64,000 nt of DNA from Methanobacterium sp. UBA44 (GTDB taxonomy: Archaea; Methanobacteriota; Methanobacteria; Methanobacteriales; Methanobacteriaceae): the NCBI GenBank assembly GCA_002494885.1, contig DACV01000007.1, positions 1 through 64,000 on the forward strand, given 5' to 3'. The position numbers were made by a program, and so were the translations under genes. The notes under the pieces were generated by a model that ran no database searches, was not told where the DNA came from, and saw only the letters and a list, made by a program, of their open reading frames with translations. Shown here one piece after another: positions 36,197 to 44,901 of this stretch. The number at the start of each line of letters is the position of its first letter. Position 1 is the first letter of the stretch.

Positions 36197-36826
36197 ATGC
36201 AAAAATTAAATAATTCAAACTATAAAATTAAACCATTTTCACAGGTAACTGATTTCCACGGCCACATTTGTCCAGGCTCAGCCATTGGATATAAAGCTGC
36301 AGAAATTGCAATTAAAGAACTTTTTAGTAAAAAAAGTTTTGACGAAGAACTTATCTGTATAACAGAAAATGATAGTTGTGCTGTTGATGCTATACAGGTT
36401 GTTACTGGGTGTACTTTTGGTAAGAGCAACTTAATTTTCCATGATTATGGGAAACAAGCATATACATTCATTAATCGCGAAACTGGAGATGCTGTAAGAT
36501 TATCAATGAAAGAATCTTTCAGTACTGACAATATTAACCCTAATTTAGGTAAACTTCGACAAAAAGTAAATAGCGGTACAGCAACTAATGAAAATGAAGC
36601 CGAATTAAGAGAAACCATTAATAAAGTTTCAGAGGGGATTATAAATCTTCCTGATAATGAAATATTCGACGTACAATATATGAAAGTAGAACTACCTGCA
36701 AAAACAAGAATTTTTAAGTCTGTTAAGTGCAGTAAATGTGGTGAAATGGTATCAGATCATAGAAAACGTCTTCATAAAGAAAATATACTTTGTATGCCCT
36801 GTTTTAATAAAATAAAAGAAAATTAA
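36197..36826 (+). CDS. FmdE-family protein with C-terminal zinc finger
   Basis: About 209 residues. FHGHICPGSAIGYKAAEIA is the FmdE signature (His and Cys metal ligands), followed by ENDSCAVDAIQVVTGCTFGKSNL. The C-terminal domain has KCSKCGEMV and LCMPCF, a four-cysteine zinc site. FmdE proteins were named for co-purifying with molybdenum formylmethanofuran dehydrogenase, the first enzyme of methanogenesis from CO2; the precise role is unclear. I choose ATG 36197 over TTG 36188. Confidence 0.82.
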   Translation: MQKLNNSNYKIKPFSQVTDFHGHICPGSAIGYKAAEIAIKELFSKKSFDEELICITENDSCAVDAIQVVTGCTFGKSNLIFHDYGKQAYTFINRETGDAVRLSMKESFSTDNINPNLGKLRQKVNSGTATNENEAELRETINKVSEGIINLPDNEIFDVQYMKVELPAKTRIFKSVKCSKCGEMVSDHRKRLHKENILCMPCFNKIKEN

Positions 36827-36862
36827 TTGATTATCTTAAAGTTTCATTATGAAGTATTGTGT

Positions 36863-37228
36863 TCAATCACCCCCAACACGAGCAGGAGGCTCTTCCTCAA
36901 TATCAATAGAAGATACATTACCCAAATGCTTTACCCTTTCACATATGAGATTTTCAAACTCTTTAGGGCTTAATCCTAATTCTCGGGCTCGATCATGGAT
37001 AGCTTTGGGTTCATGGGCGCCATGTTTTATGTAGTTTGCCGCAAATCTGTTTAGATATATTTCCAGCTTTTCTTCGTCTGATACTTCCAGTATTCCTGGT
37101 ATTTCATTAGATAATTTATTTAAGTCCATTAATGAGATTCTAAGGGGCATAAAGTTTATTACTATGTCTCCAGTAAATTTATCAAATTTTATGCTCTTGA
37201 TTCCAACATTTAATCCTTTTAAAGCCAT
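36863..37228 (-). CDS. Conserved archaeal protein of unknown function
   Basis: 121 residues. The N-terminal half is strand-rich (VGIKSIKFDKFTGDIVINFMP) and the C-terminal half is helical and charged (DRARELGLSPKEFENLICERVKHLG), ending in EEEPPARVGGD. No family recognised. Start ATG 37228 (MALKGL) has GTGAT four bases before it; the GTG at 37237 is that site itself. Confidence 0.65.
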   Translation of the reverse strand: MALKGLNVGIKSIKFDKFTGDIVINFMPLRISLMDLNKLSNEIPGILEVSDEEKLEIYLNRFAANYIKHGAHEPKAIHDRARELGLSPKEFENLICERVKHLGNVSSIDIEEEPPARVGGD

Positions 37229-37465
37229 AAAAATCACTCTTGAAGATTTTAAATTTAATTAAAGATCATTTGATCTTAGTCTCTTATTTTATTTAGTATT
37301 TATTCATAAATTATTTAGAGAATTTTATTTAAAAATTCCTCTATTTAACGTTATAATTATCATATTAGATTATTAATAGGTCGTTTTATTCTAAAATATA
37401 TTATATAATTTATTTTTTACCTGAAATGACTTATTATAACTTTTTAAATCTATTTGATGATAGTC

Positions 37466-37475
37466 ATATTTATAC
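37466..37475 (+). promoter_or_regulatory. TATA box for a likely leaderless transcript
   Basis: ATATTTATAC centred about 27 bases before ATG 37498, which has no ribosome binding site. The spacing predicts transcription starting at or next to the start codon. Confidence 0.45.
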
Positions 37476-37497
37476 AACTAATTTCAGATAATCAAAC

Positions 37498-37902
37498 ATG
37501 CTTAGAACGAGGGCAAAAAAAATAAAACCCTGTGACTACAGAAAAATGATTCAAAAACTTGATATAGATAATTTCGAATTGAAAACATCCTATATTTTTG
37601 AAGCTAAAGCCACTCTAATCAATTTATTAAGATTAGAAGATTATTTAAGGGAAATAAGGCACTGCATTACAAAAGACATGCGGGAAATAAGCTTAAAATA
37701 TTTAAATTCAGATTATATAAATAAATCCTCGATAATTATTTCTTTAGGTCTAAAAAAACCAAAAGTTTCAAAAAAAAGAATTTCAATGCAAAAAAAGCTT
37801 GATCAGGAATTAGATCCTTACCTGAATCTCCTTGATATAATCGACGACTATTTACAGCAAATAGAAGAAGTGAAAGATTACATAAATAGTATAAAAGAAT
37901 AA
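37498..37902 (+). CDS. Conserved basic, helical protein of unknown function
   Basis: 134 residues, strongly helical, with many Lys, Leu and Ile and probable coiled coils (about 90-130, LLDIIDDYLQQIEEVKDYI). No catalytic motif or membrane segment. A TATA box 27 bases upstream and the lack of a ribosome binding site suggest a leaderless mRNA. Followed by the DUF123 gene. Confidence 0.6.
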   Translation: MLRTRAKKIKPCDYRKMIQKLDIDNFELKTSYIFEAKATLINLLRLEDYLREIRHCITKDMREISLKYLNSDYINKSSIIISLGLKKPKVSKKRISMQKKLDQELDPYLNLLDIIDDYLQQIEEVKDYINSIKE

Positions 37903-37961
37903 AAATCCTTTCTTTAATCATTAAATTATAAATGATTATTTTTAAATTTAAGGTGATTTTA

Positions 37962-38402
37962 ATGGCTACTTATTGCATTATCATCAATTTAATTGATGAT
38001 TCAAAGATCCAGATAGGTAAACTTGGAAATATCGAATTTAAAAAAGGTTATTACATCTATGTGGGCTCAGCATTAAATTCTATTAAAGGCAGAATAGAAA
38101 GACACCTTAGGAATGAAAAAAAACTCTTCTGGCATATTGATTATCTCTTAAACTCCCCTAACTCCAGAATTAAAGATGTTATTTTTGAAAAAAGCAATGA
38201 TAAATGGGAATGTGAAATTGTAGAGGAAATTGCAGAAAATGGGACACCTGTCAACAAATTTGGATGTTCTGATTGTAAGTGCAAATCCCATTTATTTTAC
38301 TTTAAAAATTCACATGCCGCTGATATTTCCTGTTTAAATGCATTTAATAAGTTCAAATTGAAAGCTGAAAAATATAGTAACTTAATTAAGGTTGAAAAAT
38401 GA
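37962..38402 (+). CDS. DUF123 GIY-YIG-like nuclease
   Basis: 146 residues. KGYYIYVGSALNSIKGRIERHL is the DUF123 form of the GIY-YIG core, with WHIDYLL and CSDCKCKSHLFYF completing the fold. The family is thought to be a DNA endonuclease of unknown target. The start is ATG 37962 (MATYCI), with GGTGAT five bases upstream; an in-frame upstream ATG at 37932 has none. The 3' end overlaps the convergent gene at 38382 by 21 bases. Confidence 0.83.
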   Translation: MATYCIIINLIDDSKIQIGKLGNIEFKKGYYIYVGSALNSIKGRIERHLRNEKKLFWHIDYLLNSPNSRIKDVIFEKSNDKWECEIVEEIAENGTPVNKFGCSDCKCKSHLFYFKNSHAADISCLNAFNKFKLKAEKYSNLIKVEK

Positions 38403-38597
38403 GCCTTCTGATTGTTTAAATATATTTCTAGCAAATAAAAAACCTAAAAACACAATAATAATCCCTATTAATAATTTAAACCATAAGTACAAAGCTGATG
38501 TTGAAAAGCCAATTTTTAAAAGTCCAGTAATGCTCATTGCTGCAATAATGCACCCTAAAATCCAATGTAAAGCTGATAAAATCCATATCCTGATCAT
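38382..38597 (-). CDS. Small two-helix membrane protein
   Basis: 71 residues with two to three hydrophobic helices (LHWILGCIIAAMSITGLL, LLIGIIIVFLGFLFA) and a short charged tail. GAGGAG lies upstream of the ATG, which argues for this strand over the opposite open frame. It overlaps the tail of the DUF123 gene. Function unknown. Confidence 0.62.
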   Translation of the reverse strand: MIRIWILSALHWILGCIIAAMSITGLLKIGFSTSALYLWFKLLIGIIIVFLGFLFARNIFKQSEGSFFNLN

Positions 38598-38856
38598 GTA
38601 AATTTTCTCCTCTAATCTATTAATTTATATCTTAAACTGTCTTTATTTAGATATTGAACAGTTAAAATAATTCAAATGTGATGAAATAAAAGTAATCAAA
38701 CTGCATTTAATAACTTCAGAATAGTAATTAATGTTTTTTAGCTTTTACTAAAAACTAATATATAAATTTTGGTATAAAAATAAAAATTCTTTTTTCAATA
38801 TAAAGGTAGGTAATTAATTAAGTAAATAATATATAATTGTATTAATATATTATTAA

Positions 38857-39366
38857 ATGGTTAATATGAAAAATATGGTCATTGTTTTAATATTTACTCT
38901 GCTCATATCAGCAGTTATGGGTTGTACAAATAATAAAGAGACTAAAGAGGATTCAGAAATATATGGAAGCACATATGTTAATTTTCAGATGCCCCCAGGA
39001 TGGGAACTGCATCCCATGCCTGGAAAAGGCACGGTAATATGGATGAGTGGCGATCCACGTATAAGGGTAATAGAATTAGAAGATAAGCAAAAATTTGATT
39101 CAGAATATAATAAAGCCCTAAATATAGATACAGATAGCTATGCTGTAACAAAAAAGAATAAAACAGTAGATGGAACAAATGTTAATATTCTAAAGACCAC
39201 AAACAATATGAACGGAGATATTCAGGATGAATATTTCTTCGTGAAGGATAATAAACATTATCATCTGGTATCATGGGCTTTTACGGGATGGAACAGTGCA
39301 AATCAAACTATGTATAGGAAAAAAATAAATAATGCAACAGATATCATCATAAAAACAATAAAATAA
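38857..39366 (+). CDS. Predicted lipoprotein (PsbP-like fold possible)
   Basis: 169 residues. A hydrophobic leader ends in the lipobox SAVMGC, with Cys at about position 23. The mature part (FQMPPGWELHPM, NVNILKTTNN, YFFVKDNKHYHLVSWAF, DIIIKTIK) resembles PsbP-like domains found in archaeal lipoproteins. Expected on the outer face of the cell membrane. Start ATG 38857 or 38866; both keep the signal. Confidence 0.65.
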   Translation: MVNMKNMVIVLIFTLLISAVMGCTNNKETKEDSEIYGSTYVNFQMPPGWELHPMPGKGTVIWMSGDPRIRVIELEDKQKFDSEYNKALNIDTDSYAVTKKNKTVDGTNVNILKTTNNMNGDIQDEYFFVKDNKHYHLVSWAFTGWNSANQTMYRKKINNATDIIIKTIK

Positions 39367-39383
39367 CTCAGGAGTTTCAAAAA

Positions 39384-40181
39384 TTATTGGAATTTCCTGA
39401 AAAACTGATCAAATTCATCTATATCCATTGGGTCAGGTATGACAAAATCTTTATTTAAATAAATAGATTTAGCAAGTTCTCGATAAAGATTAGCCTGTTT
39501 TGATTTACCAAATTTTTCAATAACCGTTTTTGCATCGATTTCACTTTGCTGAACCAGTTCGCTTCTGGGTATAATACCAATAACTTTGCTTCCAACTTCA
39601 CCTGCAAATTCATTTACAATTTCAATTTCATTTTTAATGCCTCTGCAATTGCAGATAATGCCTCCAAGGTTACCTTTAAGTTTTTTTATACCTTTACAGA
39701 TATTATTAGCTGCATAAAGAGCCATATATTCTCCTGATGTCACAATATACACTTCATCTGCAAAGTCCTCCCTTAACGGAACTGCAAATCCTCCACAGAC
39801 CACATCTCCAAGTACGTCGTAAATTATCACATCCAGATCTTCTGAGAATGCTCCAAGCTTATCAAGTAAGCCCATAGCAACGATAACTCCTCTTCCTGCA
39901 CATCCAACACCAGGTTCAGGTCCTCCTGATTCCACACATTTTACTTCGTTGTATCCATTAAAAACAACATCTTCAACAACAGCATCTTTATTTTCCTTTA
40001 CAATATCCAGAATTGTCGGCATCCTTTTACCTACAAGGGTCCTTGTTGTATCTGCTTTTGGATCACAACCAATTACAAGAACGCTGCAATCTTCAGAATA
40101 TGCTGCAGCAATGTTGGAAACAATGGTGGATTTTCCTATGCCTCCCTTACCGTAGATCGCTATTTTTTTAGCCTTACTCAT
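39384..40181 (-). CDS. cfbC: Ni-sirohydrochlorin a,c-diamide reductive cyclase, reductase subunit (NifH-like)
   Basis: 265 residues. YGKGGIGKST (10-19) is the NifH P-loop, and GCDPKADTTR is switch I. The two [4Fe-4S] cysteines are in GVGCAGRG and VVCGGFA. Its length and divergence, and the lack of nifD/K nearby, point to CfbC, which passes ATP-driven electrons to CfbD in coenzyme F430 synthesis, rather than to nitrogenase. Its ATG is inside the end of the CBS gene (eight-base overlap) with GGTGAAAAGGG as binding site. A nitrogenase NifH is the less likely alternative. Confidence 0.85.
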   Translation of the reverse strand: MSKAKKIAIYGKGGIGKSTIVSNIAAAYSEDCSVLVIGCDPKADTTRTLVGKRMPTILDIVKENKDAVVEDVVFNGYNEVKCVESGGPEPGVGCAGRGVIVAMGLLDKLGAFSEDLDVIIYDVLGDVVCGGFAVPLREDFADEVYIVTSGEYMALYAANNICKGIKKLKGNLGGIICNCRGIKNEIEIVNEFAGEVGSKVIGIIPRSELVQQSEIDAKTVIEKFGKSKQANLYRELAKSIYLNKDFVIPDPMDIDEFDQFFRKFQ

Positions 40182-40656
40182 CCCTTTTCACCAGAGCGCC
40201 TATAACATCTCCCCTTGTTATGATTCCCAATAATCTATTATTATCATCAACCACAGGAAGTCTATTTATGCCGTGCTTGTCCATCATTTCTGCAACATCT
40301 GAAATTGAAGCGTCCCTTTTAGTTTTGATAACGTCTTTCGTCATTATTTCCCCAACAAGGACAGAAGCAGCTTTAGCAACTCCTTCAGCCATTTCATCGA
40401 GTTCAAGCCGCATTCTTACTGGTAATTCAATTAAATCAAGAGGTGCAGGCAAAATCAAGTTTATATTAGGGGAATGAACTTCAATTAGCCTCATTATGTC
40501 TCCTTCACTGACAATACCTATCACTTTATTATCATTATCAACTATTGGAGCTCCGCTTATCTTTTTTTCCCTTAAAACATTAGCTACATAACTTATTGTG
40601 TCTACATCTTTAAATTTAATTACATTTTTTTCCATAGCTTCTTCTACGGTTATCAT
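40174..40656 (-). CDS. Two-CBS-domain protein
   Basis: 160 residues with two CBS domains (about 8-65 and 103-155): ISGAPIVDNDNKVIGIVSEGDI and INRLPVVDDNNRLLGIITRGDV. These bind adenine nucleotides or similar ligands. The middle segment (LPAPLDLIELPVRMRLELDE) is found in archaeal CBS proteins. GGAGTGATG precedes the start. The end overlaps the cfbC start by eight bases, so the two are translationally coupled. An energy-sensing role for F430 synthesis is a guess from this linkage. Confidence 0.85.
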   Translation of the reverse strand: MITVEEAMEKNVIKFKDVDTISYVANVLREKKISGAPIVDNDNKVIGIVSEGDIMRLIEVHSPNINLILPAPLDLIELPVRMRLELDEMAEGVAKAASVLVGEIMTKDVIKTKRDASISDVAEMMDKHGINRLPVVDDNNRLLGIITRGDVIGALVKRDE

Positions 40657-40774
40657 ATCATCACTCCAGAATAAATTATTGCGAATTTGTAAATATTGCT
40701 ATTTAATTTATCTTTATTCAATTATTTAAATTACTGTTATTACAACAAAACTAAAATTGTTTACTGGATTTAAT

Positions 40775-41974
40775 TTAATTTTTCATTAAAATTCTTTTAT
40801 AAACCAGATCATTAGGCCTGACTTTCTCTTTAACAAATAATCCTACATTTTGACCCTTTTTAGCCTTTTGGATTTCTTTACCTCTAATTTGCATGGATTC
40901 AACCTTCTGAAAAAAAGATCCGGTTTTATTTCCCTGAATTATGATCTCATCCCCAATTTTAAGGTCTTCCCAGAGCCTTATTTCTGCAGCAGAAACATTT
41001 TTATAATAATTAATCACTGAACCAATGTCTTTTTTAGTATAAACAGCTTCATTATAAGCGCTTGTCTTGTATGGAGTTTGAAAATAAAATTCAGTATCAA
41101 AACCTCGATTAAAGACACCTCTAAGCTCATTCATCCATCTTTCATCAAATTCCCAGTTACCGCTTTCATATTTATCAATAGCTTCTCTGTAAACTCTGGT
41201 CACAGTAGCAACATAATCAGCAGCCCTTGCCCTTCCTTCAATTTTAAATGCATTAATTCCAGAATCAATAAGCTCAGGAATATTTTTTATCATGCAGAGG
41301 TCCTTTGGACTTAAAATATGGCTTTCATCTTCATTCTGTACCAGTTCAAACTCATCAAAATCTTGGGAAATTAATTTCCATCTTTTTCTGCAAGGTTGTA
41401 AGCATTCTCCACAGTTTGCGCTTTTACCATAAAGTGAAGAACTTAAAAAACATCTCCCTGATACTGCAACACACATTGCGCCATGAATAAAAGTCTCAAT
41501 TTCCAGATTAGTCTTCTCTACTATTCCTTTAATTTCTTCAAGGGACAGTTCCCTTGAGAGAACAACACGCTTTACATCAAGCTCTTCAAGCAGATGCAGG
41601 GCTTCAAAATTAGAAATGTTTGTCTGTACGCTCATATGCACATCAATATTCTCCTTTCTTGCAATTTTAAGAGCACCAAGGTCTGAAATAATTAATGCAT
41701 CCGCATCGTAAGAATGAATTACTGGTAAAATCTCTTTAAAATAGTCTATATCATTATTTTTCATGATGGTGTTTGTACAGACGTATATCTTCTTATCAGC
41801 ATCATGGCACTGTTTAACTGCATCTTTAAGGTTTTCAAGTGTAAAATTAGACACATTCGCCCTCATGTTGCATCCTTCAATACCTACATAAACAGAATCA
41901 GCACCATTTTTAATAGCAGCATTTAATGCAGCAAAATCTCTTGCAGGTGAAAGTAATTCAACGATTTTAATCAC
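40775..41974 (-). CDS. U32-family peptidase-like protein
   Basis: 399 residues. The U32 signature ETFIHGAMCVAVSGRCFLSS is at about 165-185, with four cysteines (AMCV, GRCF, NCGEC, QPC) placed to bind an iron-sulfur cluster as in bacterial U32 proteins that hydroxylate RNA or ubiquinone. So RNA or cofactor modification is as likely as proteolysis. The only standard start is GTG 41974, which is itself part of GGTGAT; see findings. Upstream of it lies purF, 50 bases away. Confidence 0.82.
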   Translation of the reverse strand: MIKIVELLSPARDFAALNAAIKNGADSVYVGIEGCNMRANVSNFTLENLKDAVKQCHDADKKIYVCTNTIMKNNDIDYFKEILPVIHSYDADALIISDLGALKIARKENIDVHMSVQTNISNFEALHLLEELDVKRVVLSRELSLEEIKGIVEKTNLEIETFIHGAMCVAVSGRCFLSSSLYGKSANCGECLQPCRKRWKLISQDFDEFELVQNEDESHILSPKDLCMIKNIPELIDSGINAFKIEGRARAADYVATVTRVYREAIDKYESGNWEFDERWMNELRGVFNRGFDTEFYFQTPYKTSAYNEAVYTKKDIGSVINYYKNVSAAEIRLWEDLKIGDEIIIQGNKTGSFFQKVESMQIRGKEIQKAKKGQNVGLFVKEKVRPNDLVYKRILMKN

Positions 41975-42023
41975 CTATTTTTGAATTTTAGTTTTAAAGT
42001 AATGATAAAATGAAAATTAATAA

Positions 42024-43433
42024 TTAAGGACATGTACAGCGTTTAGCTTCATATTCTTTGATATTTTCAGGTAAAGATGTCGGATATTCCCCTGTAAGGC
42101 ATCCAAGGCAAAGTTCATCTCTTTTTATATCTATACACTCTACAAGTGAATCCACACCCAGATATTTCAATGAATCAACACCTAAATAATCTCTTATCTC
42201 TTCTATTTCTTTATTTGAAGCTATAAGTTCTCTTTTAGTTGCCATTGCTATCCCATAGTAACAGGGTGATATGATTGGAGGGCATCCTATTCTTAAATGA
42301 ATTTCTTTAGCTCCAGCCTCCTTTAAAGCATTAACTGTTGCTCTTGAAGTTGTTCCCCGTACTATACTATCATCTATAAGCACTATTTTTTTGCCCTCAA
42401 GTTCTGTTTTAACAGGATTCATTTTAAGTCTTACAGAATTTTCACGTTCTTCCTGGGTGGGCATAATAAATGTTCTGCCCACATAACGGTTTTTAATAAG
42501 TCCTTCTGCATAAGGAAGCCCTGATTCTCTTGAATATCCTATCGCTGCAGTAATTGCAGAATCAGGAACAGGCATTACAACTTCAGCATCAGCTGAAAAC
42601 TCCTTTGAAAGCGCTTTACCAATGTTTAAACGTACCTCATAAACATTTCTATCATCAAGTATGCTGTCTGGTCTGGCAAAATAGACATATTCAAACATAC
42701 AATGTGCTCTTTTTGTAGAATTAACATTTTCCATTTTATAACTGGTCATTTCATCATTTATAACAAGTATTTCCCCAGGTTCTATTGAACGGACGTATTC
42801 ACCGTTAATAGCATCAAAAGCAACTGTTTCAGATGCTACAATATCTATATTATCTTTTTTTCCAAGAGAAAGTGGCTTAATCCCCACAGGATCTCTTACC
42901 ACAATAAGATCATTATTTAAAAGTATAACCAGGGAATAAGAACCTATCAGTCTTTTTGAAACTTCCTGAATTGCCTTTACAATATCCTTTGTTTTAAGAT
43001 AAACTTCAATAAGTAGCTGACATATAACTTCAGAATCAGTATCTGATTTAAAATGATAATCCTGGTTTTCCAGTTCTTTCCTTAGTTCCATGGAGTTTAT
43101 AATATCTCCATTATGGGCAACTGCAATTGTTCCCATTTCAAATTCGTTGAAAAATGGTTGTGAATTTTCTATTTTAGATTTTCCTGTAGTTGAATATCTT
43201 ACATGTCCAATTCCAACATGACCTTCAAGTCCTTCAATGTTTCCATTGTTGAAGACGTCACAAACAAGTCCCATACCCCTATATGTGCCTGTTTCTTCAT
43301 CATTACTCACTGAAATTCCTGCTGATTCCTGTCCTCTATGTTGTAAAGCATAAAGTCCGTAATATATGGATCTTGAAACATTTTTAGATTTTGTGTGAGA
43401 ATATGCACCTACAATACCACATTTATCCTGCAA
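42024..43433 (-). CDS. purF: Amidophosphoribosyltransferase
   Basis: 469 residues. MQDKCGIVGAY gives a four-residue propeptide and nucleophile Cys5, followed by the N-terminal glutaminase (YALQHRGQESAGI, HNGDI). The phosphoribosyltransferase motif is VLIDDSIVRGTTSR-like near 345. Cysteines in AHCMFEYVYF and DELCLGCLTGEYP fit the iron-sulfur form of PurF. It makes phosphoribosylamine from PRPP and glutamine, the first purine step. The start is TTG 43433 with AGGAGA seven bases upstream. Other pur genes (purC, purS, purQ) are 12 kb away. Confidence 0.93.
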   Translation of the reverse strand: MQDKCGIVGAYSHTKSKNVSRSIYYGLYALQHRGQESAGISVSNDEETGTYRGMGLVCDVFNNGNIEGLEGHVGIGHVRYSTTGKSKIENSQPFFNEFEMGTIAVAHNGDIINSMELRKELENQDYHFKSDTDSEVICQLLIEVYLKTKDIVKAIQEVSKRLIGSYSLVILLNNDLIVVRDPVGIKPLSLGKKDNIDIVASETVAFDAINGEYVRSIEPGEILVINDEMTSYKMENVNSTKRAHCMFEYVYFARPDSILDDRNVYEVRLNIGKALSKEFSADAEVVMPVPDSAITAAIGYSRESGLPYAEGLIKNRYVGRTFIMPTQEERENSVRLKMNPVKTELEGKKIVLIDDSIVRGTTSRATVNALKEAGAKEIHLRIGCPPIISPCYYGIAMATKRELIASNKEIEEIRDYLGVDSLKYLGVDSLVECIDIKRDELCLGCLTGEYPTSLPENIKEYEAKRCTCP

Positions 43434-43513
43434 TTTGGATTCTCCTGATTTTATCTAAATAATTATATTGAAAATGAAATATCATATGGGATTATATAGT
43501 TAGATGAATTTAA

Positions 43514-44383
43514 TTAAATTTTTCCTTTATCAAAGTCTTCTTTTAAGTCTTCAATTTTAGAATCATAAAATATTAAGACTGTTCTAATTATTTTAAGCCA
43601 ATCAACAGCGTCCTTTTCAGTCAATGCTGCAATACGATTCTGACCAACTAAAATATTTTCTGGCTTAAATTCATTACTTATAAAATAAATCTGTTCATAA
43701 TTATCCATTTCTTCATTAAAAGCATCTTTCCATAGTTCGTTTATAGAAAATACTTCAAATAAATCTTTACTTTGAATATCGTTATATTCACTCTTCAATG
43801 CAGCAAATTCGTTCTTTAAATTATTATATTTAGCATTTAAATTATCTGCTTTATCATTGAGTTTATTATTCGCTTCAGCAATTTCATCATGTTTAAAAGA
43901 AATTTCTTTATTTAATGTCTCTAATTCCCTATTTATCTGGGATAGATTTCTTATTTCTTCCCTTGATTCTTTTACTTTAAGTTCAAGTTCGCGAAGTAAC
44001 TTAATATTGGCAATTGCAGTAAGACCTGACCTTATTATTGCGTTTTTAATCTCATTCTGTATTAAATAAGGGTCTATGTACTCAACATCATGCCCGAATG
44101 GAAGTTTCATCCTTTCAATATGCCCTACTTCATCCTTAAGGACTTTCTGGAACTTTTCTGCAAGTTCGCGTCCTGGAGCATCAACATCTGTAGCTATTAA
44201 AACAATATCTGCTCCTCTTACAGCTCTCTTTGCTATTTCAGAGCTTGTTGTAGGAATTATGGATGAAATGGTAATGTGGTATTCAGCTCCTAAAGCTATA
44301 TTTCGCATAGCTTTAGAAATGCTTTCCACATCTGATGCACCTTCTACAATTATTCGTACATCAATAGGATTTTTACTATCCAT
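43514..44383 (-). CDS. TOPRIM-domain protein with long coiled coil
   Basis: 289 residues. The TOPRIM core is 1-110: RIIVEGASDVESISKAM holds the Glu, and LIATDVDAPGREL the DxD. Residues about 125-215 are a heptad-rich coiled coil. The C-terminal 75 residues are not recognised. TOPRIM domains act in topoisomerases, primases, nucleases and RNA maturases. Its ATG follows the L37e stop codon with no gap, so it is tightly co-translated with a ribosomal protein. Probably a nucleic-acid enzyme linked to ribosomes or RNA; function unknown. Confidence 0.75.
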   Translation of the reverse strand: MDSKNPIDVRIIVEGASDVESISKAMRNIALGAEYHITISSIIPTTSSEIAKRAVRGADIVLIATDVDAPGRELAEKFQKVLKDEVGHIERMKLPFGHDVEYIDPYLIQNEIKNAIIRSGLTAIANIKLLRELELKVKESREEIRNLSQINRELETLNKEISFKHDEIAEANNKLNDKADNLNAKYNNLKNEFAALKSEYNDIQSKDLFEVFSINELWKDAFNEEMDNYEQIYFISNEFKPENILVGQNRIAALTEKDAVDWLKIIRTVLIFYDSKIEDLKEDFDKGKI

Positions 44384-44566
44384 CTATTTCAACCTGTATC
44401 CTGTAATTTTTTTATTCTGCCAGCTGTACTTTCGTATTTTGCTGGATCTTCCGAACCCACACGCTGCGCAGTATTTTTTTCTTGCATGGTATGAATTTTT
44501 ACCACATCTTCTACATCTAATGTGGGTCTTTTTATTACGCTTACCAAATGATGGCGTTCCTTTCAT
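44384..44566 (-). CDS. rpl37e: 50S ribosomal protein L37e
   Basis: 60 residues. The zinc finger RCRRCGKNSYHARKKYCAACG with its CxxC pairs is diagnostic, and KGTPSFGKRNKKTHI is the conserved N-terminus. It is a structural protein of the large subunit, found only in archaea and eukaryotes. A strong AGGAGG precedes ATG 44566. It usually follows the LSm gene in archaea, as here. Confidence 0.97.
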   Translation of the reverse strand: MKGTPSFGKRNKKTHIRCRRCGKNSYHARKKYCAACGFGRSSKIRKYSWQNKKITGYRLK

Positions 44567-44658
44567 TAATTATCCTCCTGTAAGTTTAAATTTCAAAATT
44601 CAGTCAATTGATTAAAATCAGATTATAAAGTGTTTTTATAATTTAGTATGATTAAAAG

Positions 44659-44901
44659 TTAGCCTGGAGATATGTAAACTATGTTGTCTCCTCTTATAAG
44701 CACAACACCCAATCTTCTGGATGTTTCTCCATTTTCAAGTTCTTCAGCATCATTTAATACAAGGTTCATATGCATGTCAAAACTTTTAAGAACTCCTCTA
44801 AATTCTCTTCCGCCTTTCAGCTTAATTAATACTTGGGAGTTTAAAGATTTACCTAATGCGTCAAGTGGTCTTGAAACATTCACATTTTTCTGTACACTCA
44901 C
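44659..44901 (-). CDS. Archaeal Sm-like protein (LSm)
   Basis: 80 residues. Sm1 (GGREFRGVLKSFDMHMNLVL) and Sm2 (VLIRGDNIVYISP) motifs are complete. It should form a seven-membered ring that binds U-rich RNA. The start is GTG 44901 with GGTGAT just upstream. A TATA-like element lies on the minus strand near 44936-44947. Linked to rpl37e downstream. Confidence 0.95.
   Translation of the reverse strand: MSVQKNVNVSRPLDALGKSLNSQVLIKLKGGREFRGVLKSFDMHMNLVLNDAEELENGETSRRLGVVLIRGDNIVYISPG

Noticed and set aside
36849..37034. 61-codon plus-strand frame opposite the unknown protein at 36863-37228
   Set aside because: The minus-strand gene has a GTGAT site and a folded-protein composition; the plus frame has neither.
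39384..40181. Nitrogenase iron protein (nifH)
   Set aside because: No nifD, nifK or nif regulators nearby, and methanogens carry a separate F430-type homologue. CfbC is the better call.
44076..44615. 179-codon plus-strand frame opposite the TOPRIM and L37e genes
   Set aside because: It is antisense to a strongly recognised ribosomal protein and a TOPRIM protein and has no family features.
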